DNA from: an uncultured Bacteroidales bacterium
GTDB taxonomy: Bacteria > Bacteroidota > Bacteroidia > Bacteroidales > UBA3824
Length of the DNA: 64,000 bases
Direction of reading: 5' to 3'
NCBI GenBank assembly: GCA_937877455.1
Contig: CALFIU010000090.1
Location: 1-64,000, forward strand
This document shows, one piece after another, positions 18,401 to 33,400 of this stretch. The translations under genes were made by a program, and so were the position numbers. Numbering within the stretch: position 1 is the stretch's first letter; each line of letters begins with the position of its first letter. A model generated the notes under the pieces. That model was not told the origin of the DNA, did not search any database, and was given only the letters and a program-made list of their open reading frames with translations.

Positions 18401-21400
18401 GATGAAGTTACCAAGACTTGTACGGTTCAAGATACAATGACTGTTTATAACCATAAGATTACTGCCAACGCTGGTGTTGATCAATTTGTTTGTGCCGACA
18501 CTGTTGTTTTGGAAGCAAGTTTGGAAGTTACCAATCATCCAGTTGACGGAAACGGAAATGAAATTGCTACTGGCGATCCTGCTGGTAATCCTTCGGGTTA
18601 TTGGGGTACAATGAGCCATAGTGGTCAATATTTTGTTGAGTTGTCTGACGAACCAATTCACAGCAATTCGGGAACGACTCTTGCGGCTACCCGTGTTGTT
18701 GTTTATGGTCTTTCTCGTAGTTTCAACTCTTTCCAATGGAATGTTAAGTGGGGAAGTTGTACGGATATAGACGAAGTTAGGGTATTTGACAACTTACCCG
18801 ACCCTGATCCTGAAGCAGGCGAATTTAAAAATGTTTGTACCGAAACAAGTTACCTTGTTGGTAACAAAATGCAAAAAGGTGCTTATACCGAATGGACTTC
18901 GGATGCACAACCAGTTGTAGAATTTGAAAGTCCTAATTCTTATAATACTAATGTTGATCATCTTAATTTTGGAAAGACAACATTCCAGTATAATTTCTAC
19001 CGTAAAAATGTTGACTGGCAAGGTGATACAACGGTTAATCCCGACACAAGAAAAATTGGAGAATTGCACGATGATGGTTTGTATTATTGCCATCTTTATG
19101 ATACTGTTTCTATTAGAAACAACAGCATAACAGCTCAAGCAGGTATCGACCAAATTCTTTGTGGAAATCCTGTTGATGCAACCAATAACAATTATGACGA
19201 TTATTCTTGGAATGGTTCTTCTTATGAAGGAGGTTATAAAAATGTTGCTACTCTTAAAGCAGGAAACCTTCCTGAAGGTGGTTGGGGCTTTTGGGAGCTT
19301 GTAACTGGCGAAGAAAGTACTTTCGATTTTGTTCGCGATCAGGTGGTTGAAAATGGCAAAAAACATTCGCCACATTACGAAGTTGATGTTAAATTTAAAC
19401 AATCTGGTGATTATAAATTCCAGTGGGTAGCACGTCAAAAATCTGGTGATGGTTATTGCGAAGCGCGTGATACAGTGCTTATTACAATGAATATTCCTGA
19501 CTCGGCTATTGCTATGGCGTATGCTACTAATTTGGGTCGTTATGTTCGTGAAAATGTACAAGTTTGCGAAAATAAAGTAAATCTTAATTATACAAAAGAA
19601 AACCATGGAGTAGGTAGTTGGACTGTTGTTGACGACAATTTGGCTGTGATTTCAGAATCAGGTATTTCATTCACTCCTGATAATCAATATACTAATCCAC
19701 AGGCTATTAATTTGCCAATAAATAAAACTATATTTAAACTCACTATTTCTTATAAGCAAGATGGGTTGGGTAATCCTTGTATATCAGAAGATACAGTTGT
19801 AGTTTGGAATAATCAAGTTTATGCAGAGGCAGATACCACTGTTATTCCAAATCCAAATATTGTTAATATTTGTGTAGATACCTATCGTTTGCATGGTAAC
19901 GATCCTTCAACTTGGGATGGTAATGAGTTTCAAGCTGAAGGAACGTGGTCTTCTTCTACTACTGCATCGGCTGACGAACCTCATGTTTCTACTGCACTTG
20001 CTCAAAATTTGGTTCGTACACAAAACCGTTCTTTGCCAAACATCTTTACTTGGACTATAAAAAAAGGTGTTTGTTCTGCATCTAACACTGTAAGCATTTA
20101 TAACAATAGTTTTGATATTGCAGACAAACCAAACTTTATAGTTTGTAGTGATAAAGCTACGTTAATAGGAGAGGAGCCTGGTGAATATGATCTTGCTTCA
20201 GAACCTTATTATGGAGAATGGACTATTGATGAAGGTACTTCTGCACAGTTTGTTCCTGCTACCGAATCAACTAATTATGTTGTAAATGTTGAAAATCTTA
20301 CACTTTATGAAAACAAATTTACTTGGACAGTATATCGTAATGGTTGTAAAGCTTCTGACGAGGTTGTAGTTTTCAACAACAGCGTTGAATCTGAAGCTGG
20401 TGATAATATTAATTCTTGTGAAGATTATGTACAACTTAATGCTACCAATCCAAATTGGGGTCAAGGAGTTTGGACAAGTGGTCATAATCCAAGCGTAAAA
20501 TTCTCTGATGATTCTGATGGTGCAACAGCTGCTACCAATAGTAATTGGAATGCTTTTGTTCGTAATTTACCACAAGGCGAAACTCGTTTAACTTGGACTG
20601 TTACCGCTACTCCTGCTATGGCTGTTGAGCATGGTGATAACAATTATGAGTATGATTTGTCTAATGGTGTTAGCGAGTATGAAGGTGTTTGTACTGTTTC
20701 TGATGATATGATTGTTACCAACTGGAGTCCTGATGATGCTAAAGTACTTAAAGCTGAGGTTGAAACTTGTCAAGATCCTGAATTTGTTGGTGCTACAGAA
20801 ATACTTCTTTCTGCTCAAGAAGTAAAAATTGGTGTTGTACATTGGGAATATTATTCTGGTGCTGAAGGTGGTGTTATTAATAACTCTACTGCTTACCAAA
20901 CTTCTATTGATAAACTTCCTCTTGGAAAATCTGTTTGGAGATGGGTTGTTGAACAAACTTCTGCCGATGGAAATATCACTTGTCCAAAATATGATTACGT
21001 TACTGTAACTAATAACTATGTAACGGCTGATGTTAGTGTTCTTGCTTGGGAAGTCTGCGATAAGGATGATGGTGAACTTCTTGCTGAAAATCCAAAACTT
21101 AAATATGGCGACGAAGCTGAAGGACGTTGGACATACGTTAGTAGCATTAATTCTAATTGGCCTGATATTGAGAATGATGGATATAATTATCATCCAACGG
21201 TAAAAAATCTTTATGATGGCGAAAACAATTTCTTATGGACTGTTACCAAAGGAAAATGTAAAGACGATAGTGCAGCAATTATTGTTAACAATGCAGTTAA
21301 AGCAGAGATAACCAAACCTGTTACTAATAGCAATCGTTATTATATTTGCGAACCTACGGTAACATTGCAGGCTAATGAAATTTCTGCTAATGCAAAAGGC

Positions 21401-24400
21401 CTTTGGGAACTTACTTCTTCGCCTGCAGGTTGGGACAAGGATTTAATGTCAATGTCGGCTGAAGACAAGATTTACAATGTTGTTTCTGGATTGTCGGCAT
21501 CTCCCGAAGATTACATTTTCTATTGGACTGTTGAAAATGGAAAATGTTCTGATAAGGCATTCATTACCATTACCAACAATTCGTTTACTGTTGATGCAGA
21601 TGCAAGTGCAGAAAACAATGGTGGTGCAACTGGAGAAAGCCCTGCAAACATTTTCGTCTGTGGTCCAGAATATACTTTACAACCTCGTATTCCAGATGGA
21701 ATGACTGACATTACATGGACAATTTCTGGTGATGCTACTTTTGCTGATGGTACACAAGTATCTCACGACAAATTGCCTACTGTTACAAATCTTTCGCGTC
21801 AGTCTTCGCAGATTTATCTTGTAGTAAAAGATGGTAAAACTAATGGCTGTTCGGCTGATGGTACTGTATTTGTTACCGACGATAAAATTTATCCTGATCC
21901 TATCGTAGTTGTTTCTCAAAAACAATGCGATGGTACAGCTACTGTAAGAGCCACCGACATTTCTGGTTATACTGGTGCAAGTGCTATTTGGTCTACTGTT
22001 GATACAGAAGGTCATTTTGAAGTTTCTGACGGTAGTGTTCCTACTTCAAATCAAATTACATACGCTGGTATGCCAGAGGCAGCTGACGTTGTTTTAACTT
22101 GGACTATTACAAGTGGTAATGCTGGTTGTGAATCACCTATTGATGTAACTGTACACAATTATGGATTTACTTTACCTGAAGATGCATATGAAGTTACTCA
22201 TTGTGTTGATAATTTCACTTTAATTGCAACTTTGCCACATGACGATGCTAATGAATATGAAGGTGATTGGAAAAAACTTGGCGGAACAGCTTCTTCTATG
22301 ACTCCTGCTAATGATGGTAGAGAACTTACTATTGAAGGATTGAGCAATTCGCTTGATAATGTTTTCCAATGGCATGTTAAGTCAAAATCGTATGGATGCG
22401 AAGATACACAATTGTTTACCGTTCGTAATCCTAAGCCATCTGCTGCGCAAATTACAACCTCTCGCGATAATGTTTATACTTGCGATAACACATTTACTCT
22501 CAACGCTGTTAAACCACAGGTTGGAGAAGGTGAATGGACTTCTAATCGTACTGTTGATATAACTCTTGTTAATCCTACTGCATCTGAGCAAGTTAAGGTT
22601 TCAAATATGCCTCAAAATGCTACTATATTTACTTGGACTACTAAGAAAGGGGCTTACGATTTTGAAAATAATTACTTGTATGATTGCGAATTAACCGATA
22701 CTATTACAATTTTCAACAATTATGTTAATGCTGAGATTTCAAGAGTTAGAACCGAAACTTGTGATGGTACAATAACACTTTACGCTAATTCGGCAAGCAA
22801 TTATACCGACAATTTCGGTCATTTCAGTGTAACTGGTACTTGGAGTTTGATTGATGGTAAGATGGAATTTGTTGACGGTGTTACTAACACAGACGCTCAA
22901 ACAAAACTTCAAAATCTTGCTCCTGATAAGAACTCTTATCAATGGACTATTGAAAAAGGCGTAAAAGGTACAGCATCTTATTGCGAATCGCACGATACAA
23001 TTAACATTTACAACAATGCTGTTGAGGCAATTATCGACAAAGATGTTACTGCTACTTGTACAAATGATATAACTCTTTCGGCTAACGACCTTACTACATA
23101 CAACACTGCAACTGGTGTTTGGACTTGCGAATCTGTTCCAACCGAATTGGGTGAAGCTCCTGCTGGTGTTGATTTTGTTAACAAAAATCTTAATGTTACT
23201 AAGGCTACTGGTCTTACTGCTACTGGTACTTATAAATTCCGTTGGACTGTTTCAAAAGGTACTTGTGATCCTAAACACGACGAAATTTACATTACACAAG
23301 GTGCTCTTGTTGCTGATGCTGATGCTAATTCTGAAAACAATATTATAGATGTTTGCGATGGCGATGTTGCACTTGCCGCACAATCTATTCCTTCTGGTAT
23401 TGATGGTACTTGGACAGTGGTTAGTTATTCGGGTGGTGATGTTTCTAATTTAACCGTTACTCCGTCAGATAATTATGTTGCAACATTAAAAGGTCTTGCA
23501 TCTGGTACAGAGGCAGTTCTCCAATGGTATATTAAAAACCCTGTAACTGGTTGCGACAATAGCAGTACGGTTACAGTTAAAAACCATACTGTTGAAGCTG
23601 TTATTGCTAACAAAGATGATGATGGTAATTTGCAACTTTGTGCCGAAACTGCTACACTCAACGCTACTGCTACTTTCTCTGAAACTGAGGCCGCTGGACT
23701 TTGGAGCAAAGAAGATGAAACTGCATCGGGTACATTCATTACCGATCGCAGTATTGCAGCTGCCAACGTAAATTCATTTGACGATGGTGTTAAAGTTAAA
23801 TTTATTTGGACTGTTACTTCTAAAGCCAAATCTACACAGAATGATGAAGGTGGCTATTGTGTAAAACGCGACGAAATTACCGTTGTTAACAATAAATATA
23901 CTGCCAATGCAGGTGTTGGTGGTAATGTTTGTTCTACTGCTGTTGCTGCTCTTAACGCTGTTTTGCCTGATGGATTTGTTGGTAAATGGACTACTAATAC
24001 AGACGCTGTTGTTACTACCGATACCGATCCTTATAGTGGTGTTACGGGTCTTGTTAAAGGAGAAAACCGTTTAACATGGGATATTTATCGCGAAGTTGTT
24101 GCTGATAGAGATGAATGTCATAATACCGCTGTTATTTCGCTCAACAATATTACTCCAACTGTTGCAAAAATTAGTACTGAAGATGGTTTGGAAGTTTGTG
24201 GTAGTAGCGATGTATCGACTGTTAGTGTTACACTTCAAGCTAACAAGCCTGCTAAAAATGAAACTGGTGTTTGGGAAAAAGTTTCGTCAGATGCTACAAC
24301 CGATGGCAATCTTAATTCAAATGAAATAACCTACACTGGTCTTAATGCTGATGCTAACAAATTCCGTTGGTCTATTTATTCTGATTTTGATAAAACTTGT

Positions 24401-27400
24401 ATTTCTTCGGCAGATGTTACTATTAACAATAACAAAGTAACAGTACCTGAAGGTTATACTAAAAATATTTGTCTTGCTGAGGGTACATACCAACTTGCAA
24501 CCGAAAATCCTGAATTGCAAAATGCTACTGGTCAATGGACTTCAAGCAAATCTGATGGTGTACTTGGTACTGAATCTATACTTGACATAACAACAGATCT
24601 TTTGCCGCTTAACAATTCGGCAATGTTTACTTGGACTTTGAAAAAAGGTAGTCAATGCTCGGCTGTTCAAAACATTACATTAGTTAATGATGGTATTAAA
24701 GCAGAAATGACTTCATTTGACGGCAAGCCTGCTACCACCGATGGCACGGCTATCAACACATGTAAGTCTTCTATCAACATTGTTGCTAACGATGTAAAAC
24801 ATATTTATGGCGAAGCATCCGAAGGTATTTGGGAGTGTATTTCTTGGCCTGCTACTGGTGTTGAATCGTCAGATATTAAATTTGCCGACCCAACCAACTT
24901 CTCTACTTCGGTAAGTGGTCTTACAGCAATTGGCTCTTACGAATTTAAATGGAGTGTTAAGAAAGGAGATTGTTCCGACGAAATTACACAACTTGTTTCG
25001 GTTCAGTCGTTTAGTATTGATGCTGACGGTACACAAGATTCAAGAACTGTTGCCGTTTGTGGCGATAAACACAATCCTGTTGGTGAAGTTTCACTTTCAG
25101 AATCAGAAATTGGTTCTATTGAATGGTCTGTTTTGAGTGGAACTGCTACTATAACTCCTTCTACAGGTACTTTGAAACCTGAAATTTCTGGTATTACTGC
25201 TACTGGTGCTCGTATTCAACTAAAAGTTACAAGTGTTGGTGGTTGCGAAAATACCGATTTCTTTGATATTCAAAACGGTAAACCTACTTTGACCGTTTCT
25301 AAACTTACCGATGGTGTTATTTGTGATGGAAAAGTTCTTGTAAACGGAACTGGTTCTAATCCAGATGAAGGTAAACTTGGTCAATGGATAGAGGTTAACC
25401 CAGATCCTTCTAAGAGTGGTTATTTTGCTGATGCAGATGGTAACGAAATTGCAGAAGCAGATGCTACCACTTCTAATATTTATTATGTTGGTATCAAAAA
25501 CGGTAAAACCGTTACTCTCCGTTGGACTGTTACCAATACTATTTCTTCGGGCGAATGTCCTGATTATGGTGAGATTAAAATTACCAATTATCAGTTTGAT
25601 GTTAATCCTGGTTATGATTTTACTGTTGCTTGCAATGCTGAGTCTTATACAATGGATGCTCAATTGCCTACAGCTCAAAATGGTGAAACATACGAAGGAA
25701 CTTGGGAACATGGTAATATTGGAAGTTTTGAAATAACTGATATTCATAATCCTAAAGCTGTTGTTAATGGATTTATGAATTCGGAATCTAACGATTATGT
25801 ATGGCATGTTCAACAAACGTTGGCAGATGGTACTATTGGTTGTAATTTTGAAAAATCTATTTTAATTACAGATCCTTCGGCTACTCAAGCTGCAATTAGT
25901 ACTCCATCTGATAATAATACTTACACTTGCAATGGCGAAGCTACTCTTAGTGCAAACGCTGCTAATACTAATATTGGTGAAAGTGGTCTTTGGTCTGCTG
26001 AGCCTGGCAATGGTTCTGGTAACTTTACCTCAGAATCGGAAAATGTTACTAAGGTTACTGACATGGGTTATGACGATAACACATACATTTGGACTATTAC
26101 CCGTGTAACTACTAATGCTGCTGGTACTCAATTTACTTGTACTTCGCAAGACAAGGTTACAATCTACAATAACCAAGTTTTGGCTACTATTGCTCCTGAC
26201 GAACTTGAAACTTGTGATGGAGAAAATGAATCGGTTCTTATTTCTGGTAACGATTATTCTTATTTCTCAAATGCAAGTGGCTATTGGGTTGCTAATCAAG
26301 ATGTTGTTTATAACGGTTCAACAATAACAGCTAACGAACATTTTGCAGAAAATATGACTGACATTGCTGTTAATCTTACAAAAACTGGTGATACCAAATT
26401 TACGTGGCATATCGACAAAAATGGTACTACATGTAGTGATGAAGATTTTGTTATTGTTCACAATAGCGATGTAAAAGCAGAAGTTATTGAAAAAGAAGTT
26501 CGTGTTTGCGAATCAAAGGCAACAGTTAGAGCTAAGAGTATTGCAGGAAATACCAATGTTTCTGGCGAATGGACATGTACTCTTGCTCATGGTACTTCTG
26601 ATGCTGATGAATGTGCTGCTTACACTGCAAAAATTGTTGATCCTACTAACAACGAAACCGAAGTTGTTGTTGACAAGTCTGGTCAATATAGTTTTGTATG
26701 GACAGTTAAAATTGGTGATGGAAAATGTACCACTTCTGACGAAGTAGTTGTTATTAACAATACGTTCACTACAGATGCTTATACTGTTGATGGTATTGAT
26801 GGTAGCAATGTTATGGATGTTTGCGGAAAAACTGCAGAACTTCATGCTGAAACTCCTGGCGACCTTGATGCTGCTAATGGCGATTACGCTATTTGGGAAG
26901 GCACTGATGTCGATAAACTTACTTGGGTACCAGAAACAGGAAAGAGTCTTTACAATGCAACGGTTTCGGGTATTAATGGTACAGCTTCGTTACGTTGGCA
27001 TGTTCATAAAAACAACTGCGATGCTTATAGTGATGTTACTATTACAGATCAAAGTGTTAAAGCAGAGGCTACCGCAGAAATTGTTACTTGTACTGGTCAA
27101 GGTTCACTTGCAGCAACAACTCCTGTAAATGCTAATGGTCATTGGGAAAAAGTTGATAACCTTTCTGTTATTGAAATTGATAATTCTGGTGATCCAAACA
27201 GCACATTTAGTGGAATGGCTGATAATTCTCAAGTTGAATTAAGATGGGTAGTTGAAAGTCCTACGCTCTCTGGTTGTAGCCAATATGCCGAAGTTAAGGT
27301 TGTTAATTATGGTTATACCAAAAATGTAAATGCAGGTGCAGATCTTTCGGTTTGCGATGAATTTGCAACTCTTAGTGGTGCTGTATTACCTGCAAACTAC

Positions 27401-30400
27401 TCGGGTGCATGGACAGCTCCTAACTCTGATGATATTGAGTTCTGGGATTCTTCTGATAAAACTACTGACGGTGCTAATATTACTTCGCCTTACGTTAGTG
27501 GTTTGCAAGTTGGAGACAACACTCTTACTTGGACAATTTCTCGTACATACACCTACGCTGACGGTGTTACTACAAAAACTTGTTCTACATCTAAGAGTAT
27601 AACCGTTACTAATCGTAATCCAGGCGAGGCATCTGTTATTGCTGGTCAAAGTCGCGAACTCTGCGATGCTTCTATTATTTTAAATGCTAATGCTGCTACA
27701 GCTCCTGCTAAAGGTCATTGGGAAAGCAGCAATTCAACAGTTAGTAAGTCGGACGAAACTGCTGTTGCATGCACAATGAGCAACCTTGCTCAAGGTGAAA
27801 ATGAGTTCTGGTGGGTGGTTGATATCAATGGTGAATGTCCAAACGAATCTGATCACATTATAATTACTAATAATGCTGTTTCGGTTGACGAAGATTTTAC
27901 TGCTAATGTATGTCGTGATACAGTTATTACTGTTGCCGACCCAACTAAATCTTTTGGTTCTACTGCTGCTGGCGAATGGACTGTAATTAACGGTACTGAT
28001 ACAGAAAATATCACTTCTATTAGTGGTGATGCCAATAACATTCTTACAGCTAATCCTCAGATGAACGGTACCACTTATGTTTGGACTGTTACTAAAGGTA
28101 CTTGCTCTGCTGCTCAACAAATTACACTCAAGAATGATGGTGTTGAAGCTCATGTTACTTCGCCTGCTGCTGAAGGTTCTACTGTTGACATTTGCGGTAG
28201 TCAAGTTCAACTTATTGCTAATGATCTTCAAACTTATCAAACAGCAAGTGGTGCTTGGGAATTGGTAGATTATCCAGCTAACAAGGTTAACAAATCGGAT
28301 GTAAATATCAATCCATTAGACAAAAACGTTACCAATGTTAGCGGTATGTCTTCGGAAGGTGGATATACATTCCGTTGGACTGTTACCAAAAACGAGTGTG
28401 TTGCTACTGCTGATATTACAATTCAAGTTCAGACTGCTGATATTGATGCTGATCGTTCTGATGATGATAATATTAAATCTATTTGTGGTCCTGATTATAC
28501 TTTGAATCCGCAACTTCCTGAATCTTATGATAAAGTTTATTGGTATGTTTCGGGTGGTAATGGAAAACTCGTTGGTGCAACAAATAAAACAGTTGCTATT
28601 AATGGTGTAGATGTAACTGCCGATTTTGTTGAAACTGTTACTCCAAAAATTACTGGACTTACTTCTAGTGGAACAACTGTTCAGTTGGTTGTTATTCGTG
28701 GTAATTGTACTCTAATCGATAAGGTTACTATTACTAATGATAAGGTTACTGCCGAAATTACGGCTAATCCTACATTTGTTTGTAGCGAAAACGAAGTTAT
28801 TCAACTTTCGGCATCGCAAGGTACATCAGGTAAGTGGGAAAAGGTTGACGAAGGTGATAAACTTGGCGACTTTACCATGGCTACAGATAATCCTTACACA
28901 GAATATTCTGGTATTCAACAAGGTGAAACCACAACTTTGAGATGGACTGTTCGTAATACTCTTGCTGATGGTACATATTGTGAACATGATACCACAATTC
29001 AAATTACAAATGAAGGTTTCAAAGCTAATGCAGGAAATAATGTTATTACAGATTGTTCTGATAGTTACTATATGACTGCAACTTTGCCCGCCGATACTTA
29101 CATTGGTAAGTGGACTAACACTGGTGGTACAACTGCTGTAATAGAACATACCGATGATGAAAATATTTCTGATAAATCTAATGCTTTGGTTACCAATTTG
29201 AGCAACACGCAGGTTAATAAATTTACTTGGACTGTTACCTCGCCTAAGGGTTGTAAAGATCAGGCAGAAGTTCAGATAACTAACAATCGTCCTGGAAATG
29301 TGGATATTACAAGTCCTGTAGATGGTATTGCTATCTGCTCTAACTCTGCTGGCGAATATAACGAACTTAGCGCACCTCAATATACTCCTGCAAGTGCAAC
29401 TGGTACTTGGACTGTTAATGGGTCGTCAGAAAATATTTCTAATTCAACTGCATTTGCAGCTCGTGTTTCGGGTCTAAAACCTGGTGAAAACACTATTACA
29501 TGGACTGTTACTAATCCTAATGGTGCAAACGATGTTTGTTCAGTGCCTGTAACTCGTACTATTTTTAACGACTACTTTGAGGCTACAATCACCACAAAAG
29601 ATCAAGTTATCTGTGGTGATGCTGTTCAACTTATTGCCCTTGATCCTGCTCAGTTTAATGGTTCTACAGGCGAATGGTCTTCTAATCGTGATGATGAAGG
29701 TATTACTTATGGAAACAAAACAAACTATATAACTTCAGTTTCTGGTTTGCCTACTGGTAAAACAATATTTACTTGGAAAGTTACTTCATCACTTGGTGAT
29801 AAATCTGAATGCGGTGATAATGGTACAAAGTCTGCTACTGTTACAATCGACAATCAAAAACTTACAACTTTTGAAACCGCAACAATTACTGTTGATGGTG
29901 CAGACGAAAATGGTCGTCTTTGTGTAACATACACCAACCTTATTCCTCCTATTGAATCGGGTTGGGAAGGTACTTGGGAACTTGTTGAAGTGCCAGCTAA
30001 TGCACCTGCACCAGCTTCTACTCTCAATGGCAATCAATTGATATTGACTGATATTACTGCAAGTCCTGGCGATCCTTACACTTATCGTTGGAATATTAAA
30101 AACACTAATAATGATCAGTGTACTGCATCTAAAGAGGTTACTTTCTATGATAATAATTTCGATACTTACGCATATTTCACAAATGGAGCTAAGGCTACTT
30201 TGATGAATGTTTGCGGTGATGGTACCGATAGGGTACTTAATCTCGCAGCTAAAAACCATGGTAGTTATGCTGTTGCAGAGTGGCAATATAGTGATGATGA
30301 AATAGAAATTGATGAACCGTCATCATCTTCTTCTGCTTTTGTGCTTAAGGCTGGTAAAGCATCTCTTGTTTGGCATGTAGAAAAAGATGGTTGTAAAGCT

Positions 30401-33400
30401 GATGCTTCTCTTACTGTAAAGAATGTTATGCCTATTGTTGCTGATAAATCTTATACAGTTTGTGATGTTAAGGCTAATATACAAATAGACAATGATTTAC
30501 AAGCTGGCGAAAGTGGCGAATGGAAATACTATGGTGGTGGTGCTACTGATATGAATCCTAAGGGCGAACCCGCCACCACTGTTACTGGTCTTGCTAAAAA
30601 CGCTACTACAGAGCTTAAATGGATTGTTACTACTTCTGCTCTTGAAGGGTGCGAAAACACAGCAACCGTTAAAATTACCAACCTCAAACCAGAGGCTAAT
30701 GCTGGTCAAGATGTTCCTTCAACTTGTGAGGTTGAATATCCGCTTGAAGGAAACGAAGTTGCTAATTACAAAGGTAGTTGGGCTGTAGTTTCTGGCGCAT
30801 CAACAGTTGGATTCTCTACCGACAATTCTATAGCTGTTAACCGTGTTGTTGGACTTGGTTACGGAGAAACTATTTTGTCGTGGACTTTGACTTCTGAAGA
30901 TGATGAATCTTGTTTTGATACCGACCAAATTTCTATTACAAGCGACCGTGTTGCTACCGCTTCTATTAATACATCTAAGACAGTAAGTGAAACTTGTGAT
31001 GGTAATGTTACTCTTTATGCTAACGAATTACCTTCTACACTTTCTAACATAAAAGGTTATTGGTCAACTACTTCGTCGGCAAAAGATCAGATGGCGTGGA
31101 CAGGTAGTACAGAGTTTACTGCTCAAGTAAGTGGTCTTGCACTTGATGCTAATGTATTCTACTGGCATCTTGAAGGTAATTGTCCATCAGTTTCTGAAGG
31201 ATATACAATTACTAATAATATGGTTGTTCCAAGCATTGATGAAACAACACTTTACTCTTGCGATGGTACAGCTACTCTTGAAGCTCACAACAATAGCGTT
31301 GAGTATCCAGGTAGCAAGGGTGTATGGTCTTACAAGTCTGGTATTGCTGATGTTCAAATTGAAGATAATACTAATTACAAAACTGCAGTTTCTGGTATTC
31401 CTGCTAAGGGTGAAACTTTCACTTGGACATTAACTAAAGGTACTTGCGAAAGGAGCGAAGATGTAACCGTTGTTAATTGCAATGTTCCTGCTGTTCTTGC
31501 TCAAACTGTAAAACCAATTTGTGGCGACACTGTTAATCTTGTTGCAGAAAGCATTACTGCTTATGCAGGATCTAAAGGTCAATGGCTATGTACCGATGTT
31601 CCAACAGAAAATGGAATTGCCGTTTCTGATGTTAACATTGTTAACGATGGTTTGTATAAGGCTTATGCTGAAGGTTTAACTGCAAAAGGTAAATATATTT
31701 TCACTTGGACAGTTTGGACAGAGGGCGGTGTTGATGAAAACGGCAATCCGATTAAACGTTGCGAAAAAACAGCACAAGTTGAGGTTACAAAGGCAGACTT
31801 TACTGTTGATGCTTACACTGCTAACCAAAGCGACAAAGACAACAATATAAGTGTTTGTGGTAGTTCGCATGTTCTTAGCGGAGAACAAATTACCGATGGC
31901 GTTGGTTATTGGTCGTTAAGCAATACAGAGAAAGTAGATGAGTTGGATGGTGTTAAGATTGAAAACTCTGATAAATATAATGCTAAGGTTACAGGAATAC
32001 CTACTACTGGTGTTTACGCTTATTGGACTGTAACTGCTAATGGTTGTACAGCACAAGACAAAGTAAAACTTACCAACAACTTTGTTGAGGCCACAGTTAA
32101 CATTACAACCGATCCTATTTGCGACGGTATTGTTAATCTCGTTGGTAATAACACCGAAAATGATGATAATCTTTCTGGTGTATGGACCAAACGTAGCAAC
32201 GAGGCTGCTGGCAAATTTACTTCTGATCCAACTAACTATCAAGCTGTTTACGAAGGAATTCCTAATAATAGTCAAGTTGATCTTGTTTGGACTATAACCC
32301 GCACTATTAGCGATGTTGTTTCAGGACAACTTACTTGTACCGATGATACGATTGTTACTATTGTAAATAGTGGATTTACAATCTCGGCTGGTAGCAATGA
32401 TGTTACCGAATGTGTTGCTGATGGTGTTGATGATCGTACTTCTACTTATGATTTGAAAGCTACTATGCCTGCTGGTGCTAATGGTTATTGGCAGTCTGAC
32501 AAGGCAGATGTTCTCTTTAATGGAGAATCTACTTGCGATCAAGCCGAAGTTACTGTTACAAATCTTCCTCAAGGTACTACAACATTTACTTGGAATGTAG
32601 AACTTAACGGTTGCAAAAAATCTGCTGAAGTTCAAATTACTAACAATTCGGTTGATTTGGCTGTAATAAATTATCCTAATGCTGGTGAGGTTTGCAGCGA
32701 ATCGTTTACTGCAAGTGCTAATGCTCCTGTATATGGTACTGGCGTTTGGAATAACAAAGGTGTTGCAACAATTGAGCCTGCATCTGTTAATGTTGCTAAT
32801 GTTTCGGGTCTTGAACCTAATAGCACTGCAACTCTTATTTGGACTGTTACTAAAGAAAATGCTATTTACGATGCCAACGGAAATGTTTTGCGTAGAAAAG
32901 ATGCTTGTAAATCGCAGGCTTCTGTTGAAATTACCAACAAATATTTTGAGGCTGTAATTAATAAGGCAAATCTTGCATCTGAAATTTGTAACGATAAATT
33001 TGAAATTTCTGCACAAGACCCGTCTAAATATGGTATGACAGGAAAATGGGATTGGGACGACAAAACCAATGTAACGCTTGCTGATGGATATACCGAAACC
33101 GACCTTGAAGTTGTTTTTGAAGGTTTGCAAGTTGGTAGAGCTGTTACTTTCACATGGACTGTTGGCGAAGGTAGTTCTTGTAGGCCAGAAGGTAAATCTG
33201 ACGAATTTACCGTTACAAATAGCAAAGTTGTTGCTAATGCTGGTGCTAAGAATCGTGTTGCTTGCGATGCTGATTTTGCTCTTATCGCTAAACCTTTGGC
33301 ATCAAGCACCAATGGTACTTGGAGTTTGGTTTCTACTTCGGTTGCCGATTATGTAGAATCTATAGAAAATCCGAAAATTGAAAATGCCGTTGTTCATAAT

